Assembly (NCBI GenBank): GCA_036429605.1
Contig: CM071590.1
Location: 806,001 to 870,000, forward strand
DNA from: Cladobotryum mycophilum
Lineage: Eukaryota > Ascomycota > Sordariomycetes > Hypocreales > Hypocreaceae
Length of the DNA stretch: 64,000 nucleotides
Reading direction: 5' to 3'
The notes under the pieces were generated by a model. The model searched no databases, was not told where the DNA came from, and worked only from the letters and a program-made list of their open reading frames with translations. Positions 1 through 10,495 of the stretch are shown here, piece by piece. The translations under genes were made by a program, and so were the position numbers. Within the stretch, counting starts at the first letter, position 1. Each line of letters starts with the position of its first letter.

Positions 1-218
1 TCATCAAGCCGATAGACTGACACCCTAAATCCTGGCTCGCTCACCGAGTCAAATGGAGTTATTTGGTCTCGTTGTAACACATCTGCAAGGCCTTTGTCAT
101 CGTCGGATGAGATGCGGATTACCTGCAACTCCCTTGGTTGCATAGGTTGAACAACTTGAAGATTGACGCCGTCGTGGGATAAGAATGTTGTACGCAGCGT
201 CTCGTGGCGACTTTCAAT
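1..218 (-). pseudogene. NRPS condensation-domain fragment (runs off left edge)
   Basis: The minus strand reads open from about 218 to the window edge in a frame different from the prenyltransferase beside it. It encodes about 70 residues with the N-terminal signature of an NRPS condensation domain: the HETLRTTF block, a Q-V-V strand, and a PFD..SEPGFRVSVYRL block. Condensation domains join aminoacyl or peptidyl units in non-ribosomal peptide synthesis; this part lies before the catalytic HHxxxDG motif, which would be beyond the edge. No start codon, signal or adenylation domain is visible. The fragment directly abuts a DMATS-type sequence, so this is either a recombination relic, the end of a gene whose 5' exons were replaced, or a chimeric assembly. 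Family assignment is firm; gene status is inferred. Confidence 0.7.
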
Positions 219-646
219 TGCATATCCGGCGGAGATAGAACCTTTAACATCTCTTGGAGGAACTCCTCAGATGCGCCCTGGTTATACTGATCCCGAGGAG
301 TACCCGCATCTTTGCCCACGGGTTCGACCGCATAACGGATCACAGGCGGCTTTTGAGTCGTACTCCAGTCCCAGCTGAACTCGATGGGGTTGTAATCGTC
401 TGTCATGAAAGACTTCCATTGTTCTGCTCTCAACTTGTCGACGATGCCTAGCCGTGGTGCGATAGACTGGGCAAAGAAGTCGAGATGCTTGAGCTGCGCA
501 GGATAGGAGTAAGACGACTTTTTGAGCAGGATGGCTAGTACGTAACCAGACCGCCGCCACCAGTATCGCCCGTGGTCACTGAGCGACTCTTGATGGTTAG
601 AGTCTACTTGATGCCATGCTGGCGAGTCCATAGTCAAAATATACAA
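218..646 (-). pseudogene. Aromatic prenyltransferase (DMATS-type) 5' fragment
   Basis: About 140 residues match the N-terminal third of the fungal dimethylallyltryptophan synthase family. Visible features are a YWW..SG segment, an LxxLDFFAQSIAPRLG segment, the FMTDDYNPIEFSWDW block, and a RYAVEPVGKDAGTPRDQYNQ block. These enzymes attach dimethylallyl groups to indole or other aromatic substrates and normally have about 400-450 residues. Two possible starts lie at 646 and 631. After the segment ending near SPPDMQL the frame loses family resemblance, runs to a stop at 119-121, and NRPS condensation sequence begins in another frame. Most of the catalytic barrel is therefore missing, and the gene cannot make a normal enzyme as read. 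It suggests a broken secondary-metabolite locus at this edge. Confidence 0.65.
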
Positions 647-1089
647 ATAGAGTCAAGCTTTTGAGAAAGATTAGAATTGGTTTACAGATGCAAATTTCAT
701 AACGCCTGAACATCTCACATCGCTCTTATAGCTGTTAAACATGCCCAGTCAACAAGGTCAACTTAGGTGCCTATGAAATGGCACAAGTACCATCCAGCAT
801 CGTGCCCCTGGACCTGATCTTCCTAGCCTAGACTTCCCCCTTGCCACCCTGGCCCGCTTCGGCACTGCTAATGTGACGTCCTACTCCTGTCCCAAATCCC
901 AAATCAGCTAGCTGAACGTGGATTTAGCTTTTTGAATGTGAGGGTGAACGTAAATATGTACTGAGATGTATGAAAGGGGCTGGGGGTGTATGGAAATTGA
1001 CGGCACATATATTACTAAGACACCACTGGTGCAGTGACTGCTCTAGGACTGTTCTCCATACATAGTTTGAGTTGCAACTTAACCCTAAT
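647..1089. other. Intergenic spacer upstream of the DMATS fragment
   Basis: No coding sequence is supported. Base composition is ordinary and drops abruptly to nearly pure A+T at about 1090. Promoter function for the minus-strand fragment is possible but not shown. Confidence 0.4.
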
Positions 1090-2230
1090 AAAGACCGAGA
1101 GATTATATAATCGTATATTTACTTAATTCTATAGCTTTTGTAATTTATTCTTTTTAGTTTTAATAGCTAAATAATTTATATAAGTTTAATTTTATATAAA
1201 ATTATTAAATAAATAAAACATTATAAAATAATTATAATAACTATAAAATAATAAGTATATTGTAATAGTAAAAGAAAGCACAATAATAAAAGAGAATACA
1301 ATAGCTCAAAAGCTTTCACTAGTCTAGGGTAACCTTACTAAAACTATAACCATTAATAAAACATTATTTAATATCTAAGAAATTAATATAACCTAAATTA
1401 ATTATTAAAAGTTAATTTAATCTAAAAATAAAGATTAATAATAGATTAGTATCTAATTAGATATTTTAAATAAATAAAAAACAATAAAAGCTAGCGTATA
1501 AGCACTGTTATCTACGAATAGGAACAAAATCAATCAAGTTAAACAAATAAAGATAAAGAATTGATTATTAATATTATTATATAAAGGCACAAATAATCTT
1601 TTTTATTCTTCAAGCCGTTCTACTACCTGTTTTTCTAGTATTCTAATTTGGAGATTAAGCTTCCCTACGCTAAAATACACCTAGCTCTATTATAGTATTC
1701 TTATTAAAATAAACCTTATATTTCTTTAAATCATAATAAATTTCACTATATATATTCATTTAAAAAAACTTTATATACTTAATTCATGTCTTAAAAGAGT
1801 TAATGTAGTTATATAATTAAAGTTTTAATATAATATAAATATATAAAAGCTTAAAATATTTATTAAAATTAAATTCTATAATGGTTTATAATACTACAAT
1901 TCCTTTATTAGTAAAATATTTTAAATAAACAAATACTTTAAATATAGTATTTTATTTTATTAAATACTTTAATAAACTTTATTATACTTAAAGCTATAAA
2001 TATTTTTTATAACTATTTGTTTATTATAAAATCTAACTATAAATTAAATTATACATCCTTTTAATTTATTACCTTAATTATATAAATCTTTAGCTTTATA
2101 TATTTTATATAAAATTATTATTCCTCAACTAACATCTATATTAGACCCGTCAACACTTACATTTAAATTATTATTCATATTAGTAAATATTAATTAACCA
2201 TATATCGAGCTATAACTCTTAAAATACCGT
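1090..2230. repeat. AT-rich, RIP-like degenerated repeat block
   Basis: About 1.1 kb is almost entirely A and T, with stops in every frame and no coding potential. This is the expected state after repeat-induced point mutation, the fungal process that turns C:G into T:A in duplicated DNA. Support comes from within the window: bases about 1443-1695 align in inverted orientation with about 7804-8055, and where they differ the left copy usually has T or A where the right has C or G. The edges are judged by eye. The element class is not recognised. Confidence 0.75.
1443..1695 (+). repeat. Left copy of an inverted repeat pair (heavily AT-mutated)
   Basis: Read on the plus strand, this stretch matches the reverse complement of about 7804-8055. 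Shared landmarks in the same order are a TATCTACGAATA/AATCTACGAATA-type block near 1510, ATCAAGTT near 1531, AAAGAATTGATT near 1555, ATATAAAGGCACAAATAATC near 1580, and TTAAGCTTCC near 1655. Most differences are transitions toward A/T in this copy. With the right copy it brackets the ABC transporter gene. Confidence 0.75.
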
Positions 2231-2621
2231 AACATAGTCACTGGGGCTCTTACTAGAACCTCCCCTAGGGTGTAAAGTTATAGATACGTAATCTTACACG
2301 AGTTACCTTAACTCACTCTGGCAATTGCTCAATCAGTCTTAGGAAAAGCAGTGGGGCTGCTATTCTTCATCCTGGGAGTATCCCATCTGGCCGCTGAAGT
2401 AACAATGTTAGCCAGTTGGCTGACACAAATAGTCTGCAATTAGGTCCCAACCTTTCCCCTAATTTGCGATTAGCCAAATCGCTGATCAATACCATCAACA
2501 CACCCGCCCGTCATTCCATACTTATAGTTAATATGTACTTTGCACCTATCTAGCATAAGGCAAAGCAAAGGAGGGCATTTCATCTGTCCCTGCGAAGGTG
2601 ACAGGTACCTCGTAGTCAAGT
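2231..2621. other. Upstream region of the ABC transporter
   Basis: Composition returns to normal after the AT-rich block. No gene is seen. This stretch presumably holds the promoter and 5' leader of the transporter starting at 2622. Confidence 0.4.
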
Positions 2622-5600
2622 ATGAGCTTCTCCGGCTGCCTGAGCGATTCTACCTTTGGGGCAATCGTTCAAGGCTGTCGTGCTGACTTTGACTTCACCC
2701 TCACGTTTGAGAGAATTTTCTTTTCACTCGTCCCGGCTTCGCTTTTTATTGCCGCGGCTATAATACGCAGTCTATGGCTGATCCGGAGACCTACCGTTGT
2801 CCGAGGTTGCGTCTTCTTTGTTGTTGTGAAGGCGGTAAGTAAAAGAATCTCATCATCCGTCCGAGATAAGAGAACTGGTTTTTCTCAGACAGTTTCGTAG
2901 GGAATGATAGTGAGTTATGCGGCATTGAGGATCGCGCTGCTCGTGTTGAGCAGCGTCGAATCTGGCAGGCAGACTCCGCTTTTTGCCCCATCCACTGCTC
3001 TTGAGGTCGTGGCGGCTTTGGCCGTCTTATCTCTATCCTTACTGGAACACTCCAGATCACCGAGGCCATCAATCATTCTGAACGCTTATTTGCTCCTGAC
3101 GCTTCTTTTTGACATTGTCCAAACTCGATCCTTGCAGGTTGCGGCCGTGAGTGTCGATGAGAAACGGTTTGCGAGCATCCTTACCGCTGCCACTGCCGTC
3201 AAGGCTGTTCTCGTGCTGACGGAATCGCAACACAAGTCGAGATGGCTCCTTCAGAAAAATAGCCAAACTTGCAGTCCCGAGGATACAAGCGGCTTGTATA
3301 GTCTTGGCACATTCCTCTGGCTAAACAAGCTCTTTTGGAGGGGTTATAAAAAGGTGCTCGCATTCAATGACCTCCTCCCCCTCGGTCAGACCATGGCCAC
3401 AGAGGATCTGAGAGAGAGGCTCGGCGCGTATCTAAGAGCCCACCCCACTCGAGGACGGAACTATGGCCTTGCCAAAGCGATTGCCAGGGTTCTTGTGGTC
3501 CCTCTGTTGCTCCCAGTTGCCCCTAGGATCGCTCTCATCGGATTCAGTTTCTGTCAACCGTTTCTAATCAATGCGGTGTTGCATTACCTGGAGGGTGCTG
3601 CGGCTCCGGAGTCTTCGTCTCGCTTGAACTCTGGCTATGGTCTTATCGGTGCTACGATTGTCATTTACTTTGGCATCGCCATATCGACTGCCTTCTACCG
3701 CTATCTTCACGAGCGAGCTCTATGGATGGCGCGAGGAGCCCTATCCAACGCCATTTACAACAAGGCGATTCATTTGAGGGCAGATACCGGCAATTCTGCC
3801 GTGCTAACGCTCATGAGCACCGATATCGAGCGCATTAGAATCGGGTTCAAAGCCGTGCACGACTTTTGGGCCTGTATCATAGAAATGAGCCTTGCCTCAT
3901 GGCTGCTGTTCAGCATGATAGGAAGCGCATTCGCTGCAACGCTCGTCATCGTTGCGATTTGCTTAGTATGCATCGGAATGCTGGCTCTTCTCGGCGGCAC
4001 ATGGCAGCGGGCTTGGATGGAGGAAATCCAGAAGAGAGTTGGCGTCACCTCAAACATGATTGCGAATATGAAGCACCTCAAAATATCCGGCTTGACGGGA
4101 CCGGTAGAGTCACTTGTCCAAAAGCTGCGGACAGATGAGATCAAGGCTGGTAGCAAGTGGCGGACGATAATTATCCTAGCATCGACCATCGGCTTCTTCC
4201 CAATCATACTCGGGCCTGTTTTGACATTTGCCTTGACGGCGCGAGAACTCGATGTCGCTAGACTCTTTACATCGCTGTCATTCCTCACGTTCCTCACCAC
4301 CCCACTCACGCAGTCGATCCAATTTATCCCTCCCTTCCTGGCTTCATTTACCTGCCTGGAGCGTATCCAGGCTTTCTTGGAGAAAGACGCCAGACTTGAT
4401 TTCCGGGAATCTAGCCTGACTCGGGTGTCAGAGAAACACTATGCTACTACCGGGGGGATGCGGATACTGCTGCTATCCGGATAGCTGGCGGCAGTTTTGG
4501 CTGGGAAGAGGAAAAGATGACTTTGAAAGGTCTCAACATTAGCATCGCAACCTCCAGTTTAACCATAGTTGTCGGTCCTGTAGCCTCTGGAAAGTCAACG
4601 TTTTGCAAGGCGTTACTAGGAGAGACACCCATCCATAGTGGCCGGGTTCAGATGACGCGGGCTTCTCTGCGTGTCGGCTATTGTGAGCAAGTGCCCTTCA
4701 TACTGAATGCGACAATCAGGGAAAATATCGTTGGATACTCGGTATTCGATCAAGCAAGATACAGTGATGTCATTGCAGCGACAATGCTTGCACAAGATCT
4801 CTCTGTTTTGCCGCAAGCCGATGATACCAAGGTCGGGAACAATGGCATTACGCTAAGCGGCGGACAAAAGCAGAGGGTCTCGCTCGCGCGAGCCCTCTAT
4901 CTGGAATCGGACCTCTTAATTCTCGATGATATTTTCAGCGGCCTGGACGCGGACACGGAAGAACATGTGTTCCAGAGGGTCTTTGGCCGGGATGGCCTTG
5001 TTCGTCGACGAAACACAACTGCCATTATCTGCACGCATTCTGTCAGACACTTATCATCCGCCGACCACATCATCGCCCTCGGCCCTATCGTCGAACAAGG
5101 CACATTTGAGGACCTTGTCGCCGGTGGAAATTATCTGCACAGGCTCGGTGTGACGGTTGCTGACAGACGAGATGTAGACAGGCGGTGGCCCGCGTTTGAC
5201 AAAGACGGCCCTGGCATTGCGAGAGACGCCGTGGAAACACCATCTTTACCTCAAACAGACTGGACCAAGACGACGCCTCCGCTATTAAATCATGGCAACG
5301 AACGGAGTCGGCAGGTCGGAGACTCGGTTGTGTATAGACACTACGCAACAAGCGTGAAACTACTCACTCTTCTCTCCTTTTTCTTCGCCGACGCGGCCAT
5401 AGGCTTCTTCTGGAACTATCCTAATATCTGGCTTACATATTGGTCCGAGGACATCATGGCCTCGCGCATGGTCCATGACCACGCTTATTGGGTTGGCATA
5501 TATGCGCTTTTATCCATTCTTTGTCTGGTCTTTCTCGGTATTGCGGGTTTCATCGTCTTCATCGTCATCATAGCCCAGTCAGGTACGACACTTCATCACC

Positions 5601-7452
5601 GGGCGTTGCGTACTGTCGTGGGCGCTCCGCTCCGCTTTTTCACCCAGACCGATGCTGGCGTCGTGACGAATCTGTTCTCGCAGGACATGACACTCATTGA
5701 CACGGAGCTGCCGCAGTCTCTTTTCAATATGATGATTTCAATATTCGTTTTCATTGGCATGGTTGCTGTCGTGACCTCGTCATCCCCGTACATAGCCATT
5801 GGCTATCCTTTCTTGGCCGCTATGCTGTGGGCCATCCAGAGATTTTATCTCAGAACGTCCAGACAGCTCCGGTTGATGGATCTGGAGGCAAAGAGCCCGT
5901 TATAGCAAGTACACATCGCTTCGCTTTTGCACGTTTGTAAAAAGAAATGTTTTAAGCTAACCATCTTGGCAGCACTCATTTTGCGGATACGATAACAGGC
6001 ATGGCCACTCTCCGGGCATTTGGCTGGGTAGACGACAGCATCAAGCTCAATAACAGACTCGTAGACGACTCGCAGTGTCCAGCCTACCTCCTTGCCATGA
6101 TTCAGCACTGGCTCACTTTGGTCCTCCAGCTAGTCGTTGCTGTCATCGCCACCCTCGTTGTGGTGCTCACAACTCAGATCAGGCTAATTACAGGCACGGG
6201 TTTCATCGGAGCGTCATTGGTTACCCTCATGTCTTTCGGAGATACTGTAACCCTCGTGATTAGGATGTATACTATGCTAGAGACGTCACTGGGGGCTGTA
6301 AGCCGATTGAAATCCTTCAGCGACGACATCTTACCGGAGAACTCGTCAGACAAAAATACTTTTGAGCCTCCTCAGTCATGGCCACCTAGCGGCGCGATTG
6401 AGATCAAAGAGGTTTCGGCCTCTTATGCGTGAGTTGCATAGCTTATAACATCAAATCCCCGTCACATGTACACAACAATGTGTTCAACCTTTACCTCTCT
6501 CAGAGAACTAACTCTTGAATCTTAGTGCGCTAGAAGACAATGAAGCGGGAAATGGATTGGACCCGGTTCATCTAGCCTTGAACAATGTAACCATGAGTAT
6601 TAAGGCTAATGAAAAGGTTGCAATATGTGGCCGCAGTGGAAGGCAAGTTTGCTTACACTATTCATCTCTTTTTCACTATTTACTCATCCCTGGGATTTGG
6701 GTTCTAACACAGAATCAATCAGTGGCAAGTCCTCTTTCCTTTTATTGCTCCTTCGCCTCCTTGACCCTGTCCCCGGGTGTGAAGAAAGCATCAAGGTTGA
6801 TGGAGTGCCGCTCAGTCGAATAGACCGCTCTGTGCTGCGGCAGCGTATCATTGGCGTCTCCCAAGATCCCATCTTCCTCCCGGACAGCACATCTATCAAG
6901 GCAAATCTAGACCCGTTTGGTACGTCAAGCGATGATGAGTGCCGTGACGTGCTTGAGATAGTAGGCCTATGGCCATTGATTGAAGAACGGGGTGGTCTCG
7001 ACATGGGCATTCAACCCAATACATACTCAGAGGGCCAGCGACAGTTGTTTAACCTAGCGCGCGCAATACTACGACGCCGCATTCGCAATCGTGGGCCTCT
7101 CTCTCGCTTGACTGACGCGGCGGGGGAGGATGTGGACATAATGACAAAGCCACTAGCCGATTATAATGGTGGCGAGAGCGGAGGAGGTGTTTTATTACTG
7201 GATGAAGTGAGCTCATCGGTCGACCAGGGGACGGACAGGAAAATACAGGCCATCATCAAACGCGAATTTAAGGACTACACGATCGTCATGGTTTCCCATC
7301 GACTCGACATTGTTATGGATTTCGATAAAGTCTTCATCCTGGACTCTGGTAGAATGATTGAGTCTGGCAACCCACGCGAACTGGTCAACCAGCAAGGCAG
7401 TGCCTTCCAAAAGCTCTGGACTGTAGGAGAAGACAGGACGTCTACACCCTGA
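2622..7452 (+). CDS. ABCC/MRP-type full ABC transporter with one apparent frameshift
   Basis: Exons as read: 2622-2834, 2901-5904, 5973-6428, 6526-6642, 6723-7452. With one base added in the G6 run at 4452-4457 the exons give exactly 1506 codons plus stop, the usual size for a fungal multidrug-resistance-protein transporter. Order: N-terminal TMD0-like segment with a CRADFDFT motif, TMD1, NBD1, TMD2, NBD2. NBD1 has Walker A GPVASGKS, signature LSGGQKQR and Walker B LLILDD, with Asp where the catalytic Glu is expected, as is common in ABCC NBD1. NBD2 has Walker A GRSGSGKS (rejoined across an intron), signature SEGQRQ, Walker B LLLDEVSS and a switch His in SHRLD. ABCC pumps export conjugates, toxins or metabolites; the substrate is not predictable here. 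The introns at 5905-5972 and 6643-6722 use GC donors. The frame break is either an assembly error or real decay between two RIP-mutated repeats. Confidence 0.9.
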
Positions 7453-7803
7453 TTACTGAGGCAGTAGTTCTTACGGCTTCATACGGTGATGGGTAAATAA
7501 TAGTGTAATATATAATACTGTTAATAATAATAAGGGCACATGGGCATAAGGATGCGCAAGAACAAGGCAATTATATTAACCCAGTCAAAGGGCACCAACT
7601 GGAATACTTTTTCCTGAATCAACCGTCGCCCTACTGGCGCCGCCCTGCCTGCGTTGCCAGCCCCCAGATCCCAGAGGGCTTTATAAATCGATCAATTGCG
7701 CTCATCGAGCATAGAGAAACCGGTTTTTCAGTCACGCGCACGCCCTTACATAGTTCATAGCAATAGTAATAGTAACAGTTATATATATAACATTTTTAAG
7801 ACT
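7453..7803. other. Spacer between the ABC transporter and the right repeat
   Basis: No gene is seen. It holds short AT tracts and one GC-richer stretch (about 7620-7680). The boundary with the repeat copy starting near 7804 is approximate. Confidence 0.35.
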
Positions 7804-8055
7804 ATTTAAATACTTAATTAGCTAAAGCCAGGTATACTGTGATGGGGCCAGGTGGAAGCTTATCTTCCAAGGTGCCGGGACGGCTCAAAGGATAAAAGGG
7901 GATTATTTGTGCCTTTATATAATAGGACCAACAATCAATTCTTTACCTTTGTTCGTTCAACTTGATCGATCTTGTTCGTATTCGTAGATTACGGCGTTTA
8001 TACGTCAGTTTCTATTCCTTTCTTTTGTTTAAAACAACCGATCAGATGCAGATCT
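7804..8055 (-). repeat. Right copy of the inverted repeat pair (less mutated)
   Basis: The reverse complement aligns with about 1443-1695. This copy keeps many C and G bases that are T or A in the left copy, so it is nearer the ancestral sequence. A candidate TG...CA-bounded segment, about 7838 to 8036, would be compatible with a small LTR, but no target duplication, internal region or tRNA primer site was confirmed. Solo LTR and MITE are both possible. Confidence 0.7.
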
Positions 8056-8077
8056 ATTGTTATTTTCTTTTTTTATT

Positions 8078-8375
8078 TATTTGATTTTAGGATATCTTTT
8101 TTCTTTTCTATTATCTATTTTAGTTTTTAATATAAATAAATTAAATTATAGAATATATAATATATAATAAGATATTTCTAAGCTAAAATAAAAAATATTA
8201 TAATTATAAAAAAATAATATATTTTATTTAAAAAATTAAATTTATAATAAATAAATATATTAAAATATAAATATTTTATTTTAAAAAGCTTTTTTTAAAA
8301 AATTATTTAATATAATAATTTTTATAATTTATATTATATATTAATTAATTAAAAGATTATTTTAGGCAATAAACC
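8078..8375. repeat. AT-rich, RIP-like block adjoining the right repeat copy
   Basis: About 300 bases are nearly pure A+T, with no coding potential, continuous with the less mutated repeat at 7804-8055. It probably belongs to the same decayed element. Part of it may correspond to 1090-1440 in inverted orientation, but low complexity makes alignment by eye unreliable. Confidence 0.6.
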
Positions 8376-9065
8376 TCTAATATAAATAATCAAAACTACA
8401 TCTCTAAGTAATAGGTAATAAATCGGGTACTGTAAAGTGCGGGGAGGGGAAGCTAGACTGTGGTAATGGTGGGGTTGCGAATCAGCGGGGTAGCGTCCCC
8501 TGTTCACGGGTACCTTTTCCTTCCTTGCATCCCTCCATGGACCAACACAGCCCTGCCGATGGGATGGATCCAACGGAATTTCTCTTCATCACCGTCATGT
8601 CTATCCATAGTGCAGATCTGATAACTCTAAACATCATCACTCAAGATTACTATTCAACCCAAGAATCCTTCCATTCGTAATCCACTTCATGAACCCTACT
8701 TAAACACAATTTGTCAACGTAGCTGTATTCGTACACTGCTTACGCCGGTGGGATACCCCCTCTCACGACATTCTGGCTCTGGCGCACTGGCAATTAGTAG
8801 CTTTGACCGTGTGAGTCAACACAATTGAAGGCCGGCGGGAGAAGAAAACTCTGAGAAAAAATATTCCGTGATCCATTTTTGATGTATTGGTTAGTGATCA
8901 TTACGCATATCGTGAAAAATGAGACATAAATGAACAAAGTTGAGGGTGTATAAAAAGACCACTACCAGCCGTTCATGCGTACAGTTATAACCCCTCAACA
9001 TTAACTTCAAAAACACCAAAAACTTGCCCCTCACAAACATCACCACAACAGCCCAGCCCATCACA
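8376..9065. other. Intergenic region before the DmpA-type peptidase
   Basis: No coding sequence is supported. It contains the presumed promoter and leader of the peptidase gene. An upstream in-frame ATG lies at 9024. Confidence 0.4.
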
Positions 9066-10270
9066 ATGTCCCCCCAAACCCAATCCCCCCGCGGCCGCGT
9101 CCGCCAAATCATTCCCTCCCTCCCCCTCGGCAAATGGTCCCCCGGCCCCCTCAATTCCCTCACTGACATCCCCGGCGTCCTCGTCCACACCGAGTCCATC
9201 CACTCCCCATCCTCCTCTGATACCGCCCCGTCCTACGTCAACACCGGCGTGACCACCATCCTCCCCCGCAAGGACTGGTACAAGTTCTCCTCCTTTGCCG
9301 GCATCTTCCGCTTCAACGGCTGCGGCGAGATGACCGGCTCCCACTGGATCGAGGAAACGGGTTTGTTATCCAGCCCCATCATCGTCACCACCACGAATTC
9401 CATTGGCGATGCGTACAAGGGCGTCTGGCAGTACGCCGCAAAGCACCACTCCAACGAGGACGGCGAGCTCACCATGTTCATCTTCCCCGTCGCCGCAGAG
9501 ACATTTGACGGCTTCCTGAACGACACGACCAAGTTCTCCGTCACCCCCGAGCACATCGTCAAGGGCATAGAAAACGCCACCGCCGACCCCGTCCCGGAGG
9601 GCAACACCGGCGGCGGCACGGGCATGATCTGCCACCGCTACAAGGGCGGCACGGGTTCCTCCAGCCGCGTCGTCCAGGGCTTCGACCTGGAGGGCAAGGA
9701 AACCTCTTACACCGTCGGCGTCCTCGTCCAGGCCAACTACGGCTCATCGGCCAACCTCCACATCGGAGGCATACCCGTCGGCCGCATCCTCAAGGAGCAG
9801 GAGCCTTCCCCACCCGAACCCCAAACCACTCTACCTACCCAGCCACGCAAGAGCGAACCCATCAAGGACGGCAGCATCATCATCATCATCGGCACAGACG
9901 CCCCCTACTCCCCGTCCAGCTCCAGCGCCTCGCCAAGCGCGCCACCGTCGGCCTCTCCAAGGTAGGCGGCTACGGCAGCAACACCTCGGGCGACATCTTC
10001 CTCGCCTTCTCTACCGCCAACAAGATTCCCTTCCAGGAGCTGTCCTACGCTAGTGATTCGAGCCTTGATCCCTACAAGCCAGTGCCCACCACCGTGACCA
10101 TGTCCGACAACGATTCCATCGATTCGCTGTTTGAAGCAGCAGCTGACGCCACCGAGGAGGCCATTTACAATGCCCTGTTCATGGCAGAGACGATGACAGG
10201 TATGATGGGCAGGACTATCGAGGCGTTGGACTTGGTCAAAGCAAAGGAAATTGTAGAGAAGCGACTGTAG
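9066..10270 (+). CDS. DmpA/BapA-type aminopeptidase (peptidase family S58) with one apparent frameshift
   Basis: A single exon reads as an N-terminal-nucleophile peptidase of the L-aminopeptidase D-esterase/beta-aminopeptidase family, which self-cleaves into two chains and removes N-terminal residues. Visible blocks are the LTDIPGVLVHTES start, YVNTGVTTILPRKDW, FNGCGEMTGSHWIEE, EGNTGGGTGM and ANYGSSANLHIGGIPVG. The Ser after NYG is the probable autocleavage nucleophile, placed by family comparison. The frame then breaks at a C5 run (9901-9905): before it the text reads GTDAP, and after it LLPVQLQRLAKRATVGL continues the family in another frame to a stop at 10268-10270. Adding one C gives 401 residues, a normal length. 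The alternative start at 9024 would add 14 residues; 9066 fits the family start better. No signal peptide is seen, so it is probably cytosolic. Confidence 0.85.
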
Positions 10271-10495
10271 CTGCACATCAACAAGAGTAAACTAGGTGTG
10301 TAGATCCATTCTAGAAGAATAAAAGCTGTTGTTTCTATTACTACTAATTGTAACAGTGCCCAATGACACTTCTAAAGACAACATGCAAAGTCTAAAAACC
10401 TTAGCAGCCAAGTTCCTAATGATTGCCTGCAACGAGGCAACTTCTAACAAAGTGGTATTTTAAAGCACGATCCATGTTGATCAAATCTCTCACCC

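Noticed and set aside
4427..4484. An intron to explain the ABC transporter frame change near 4460
   Set aside because: Family-like sequence continues directly on both sides of the G6 run, leaving no room for an intron, and no donor/acceptor pair of usable length fits. A one-base loss explains it exactly.
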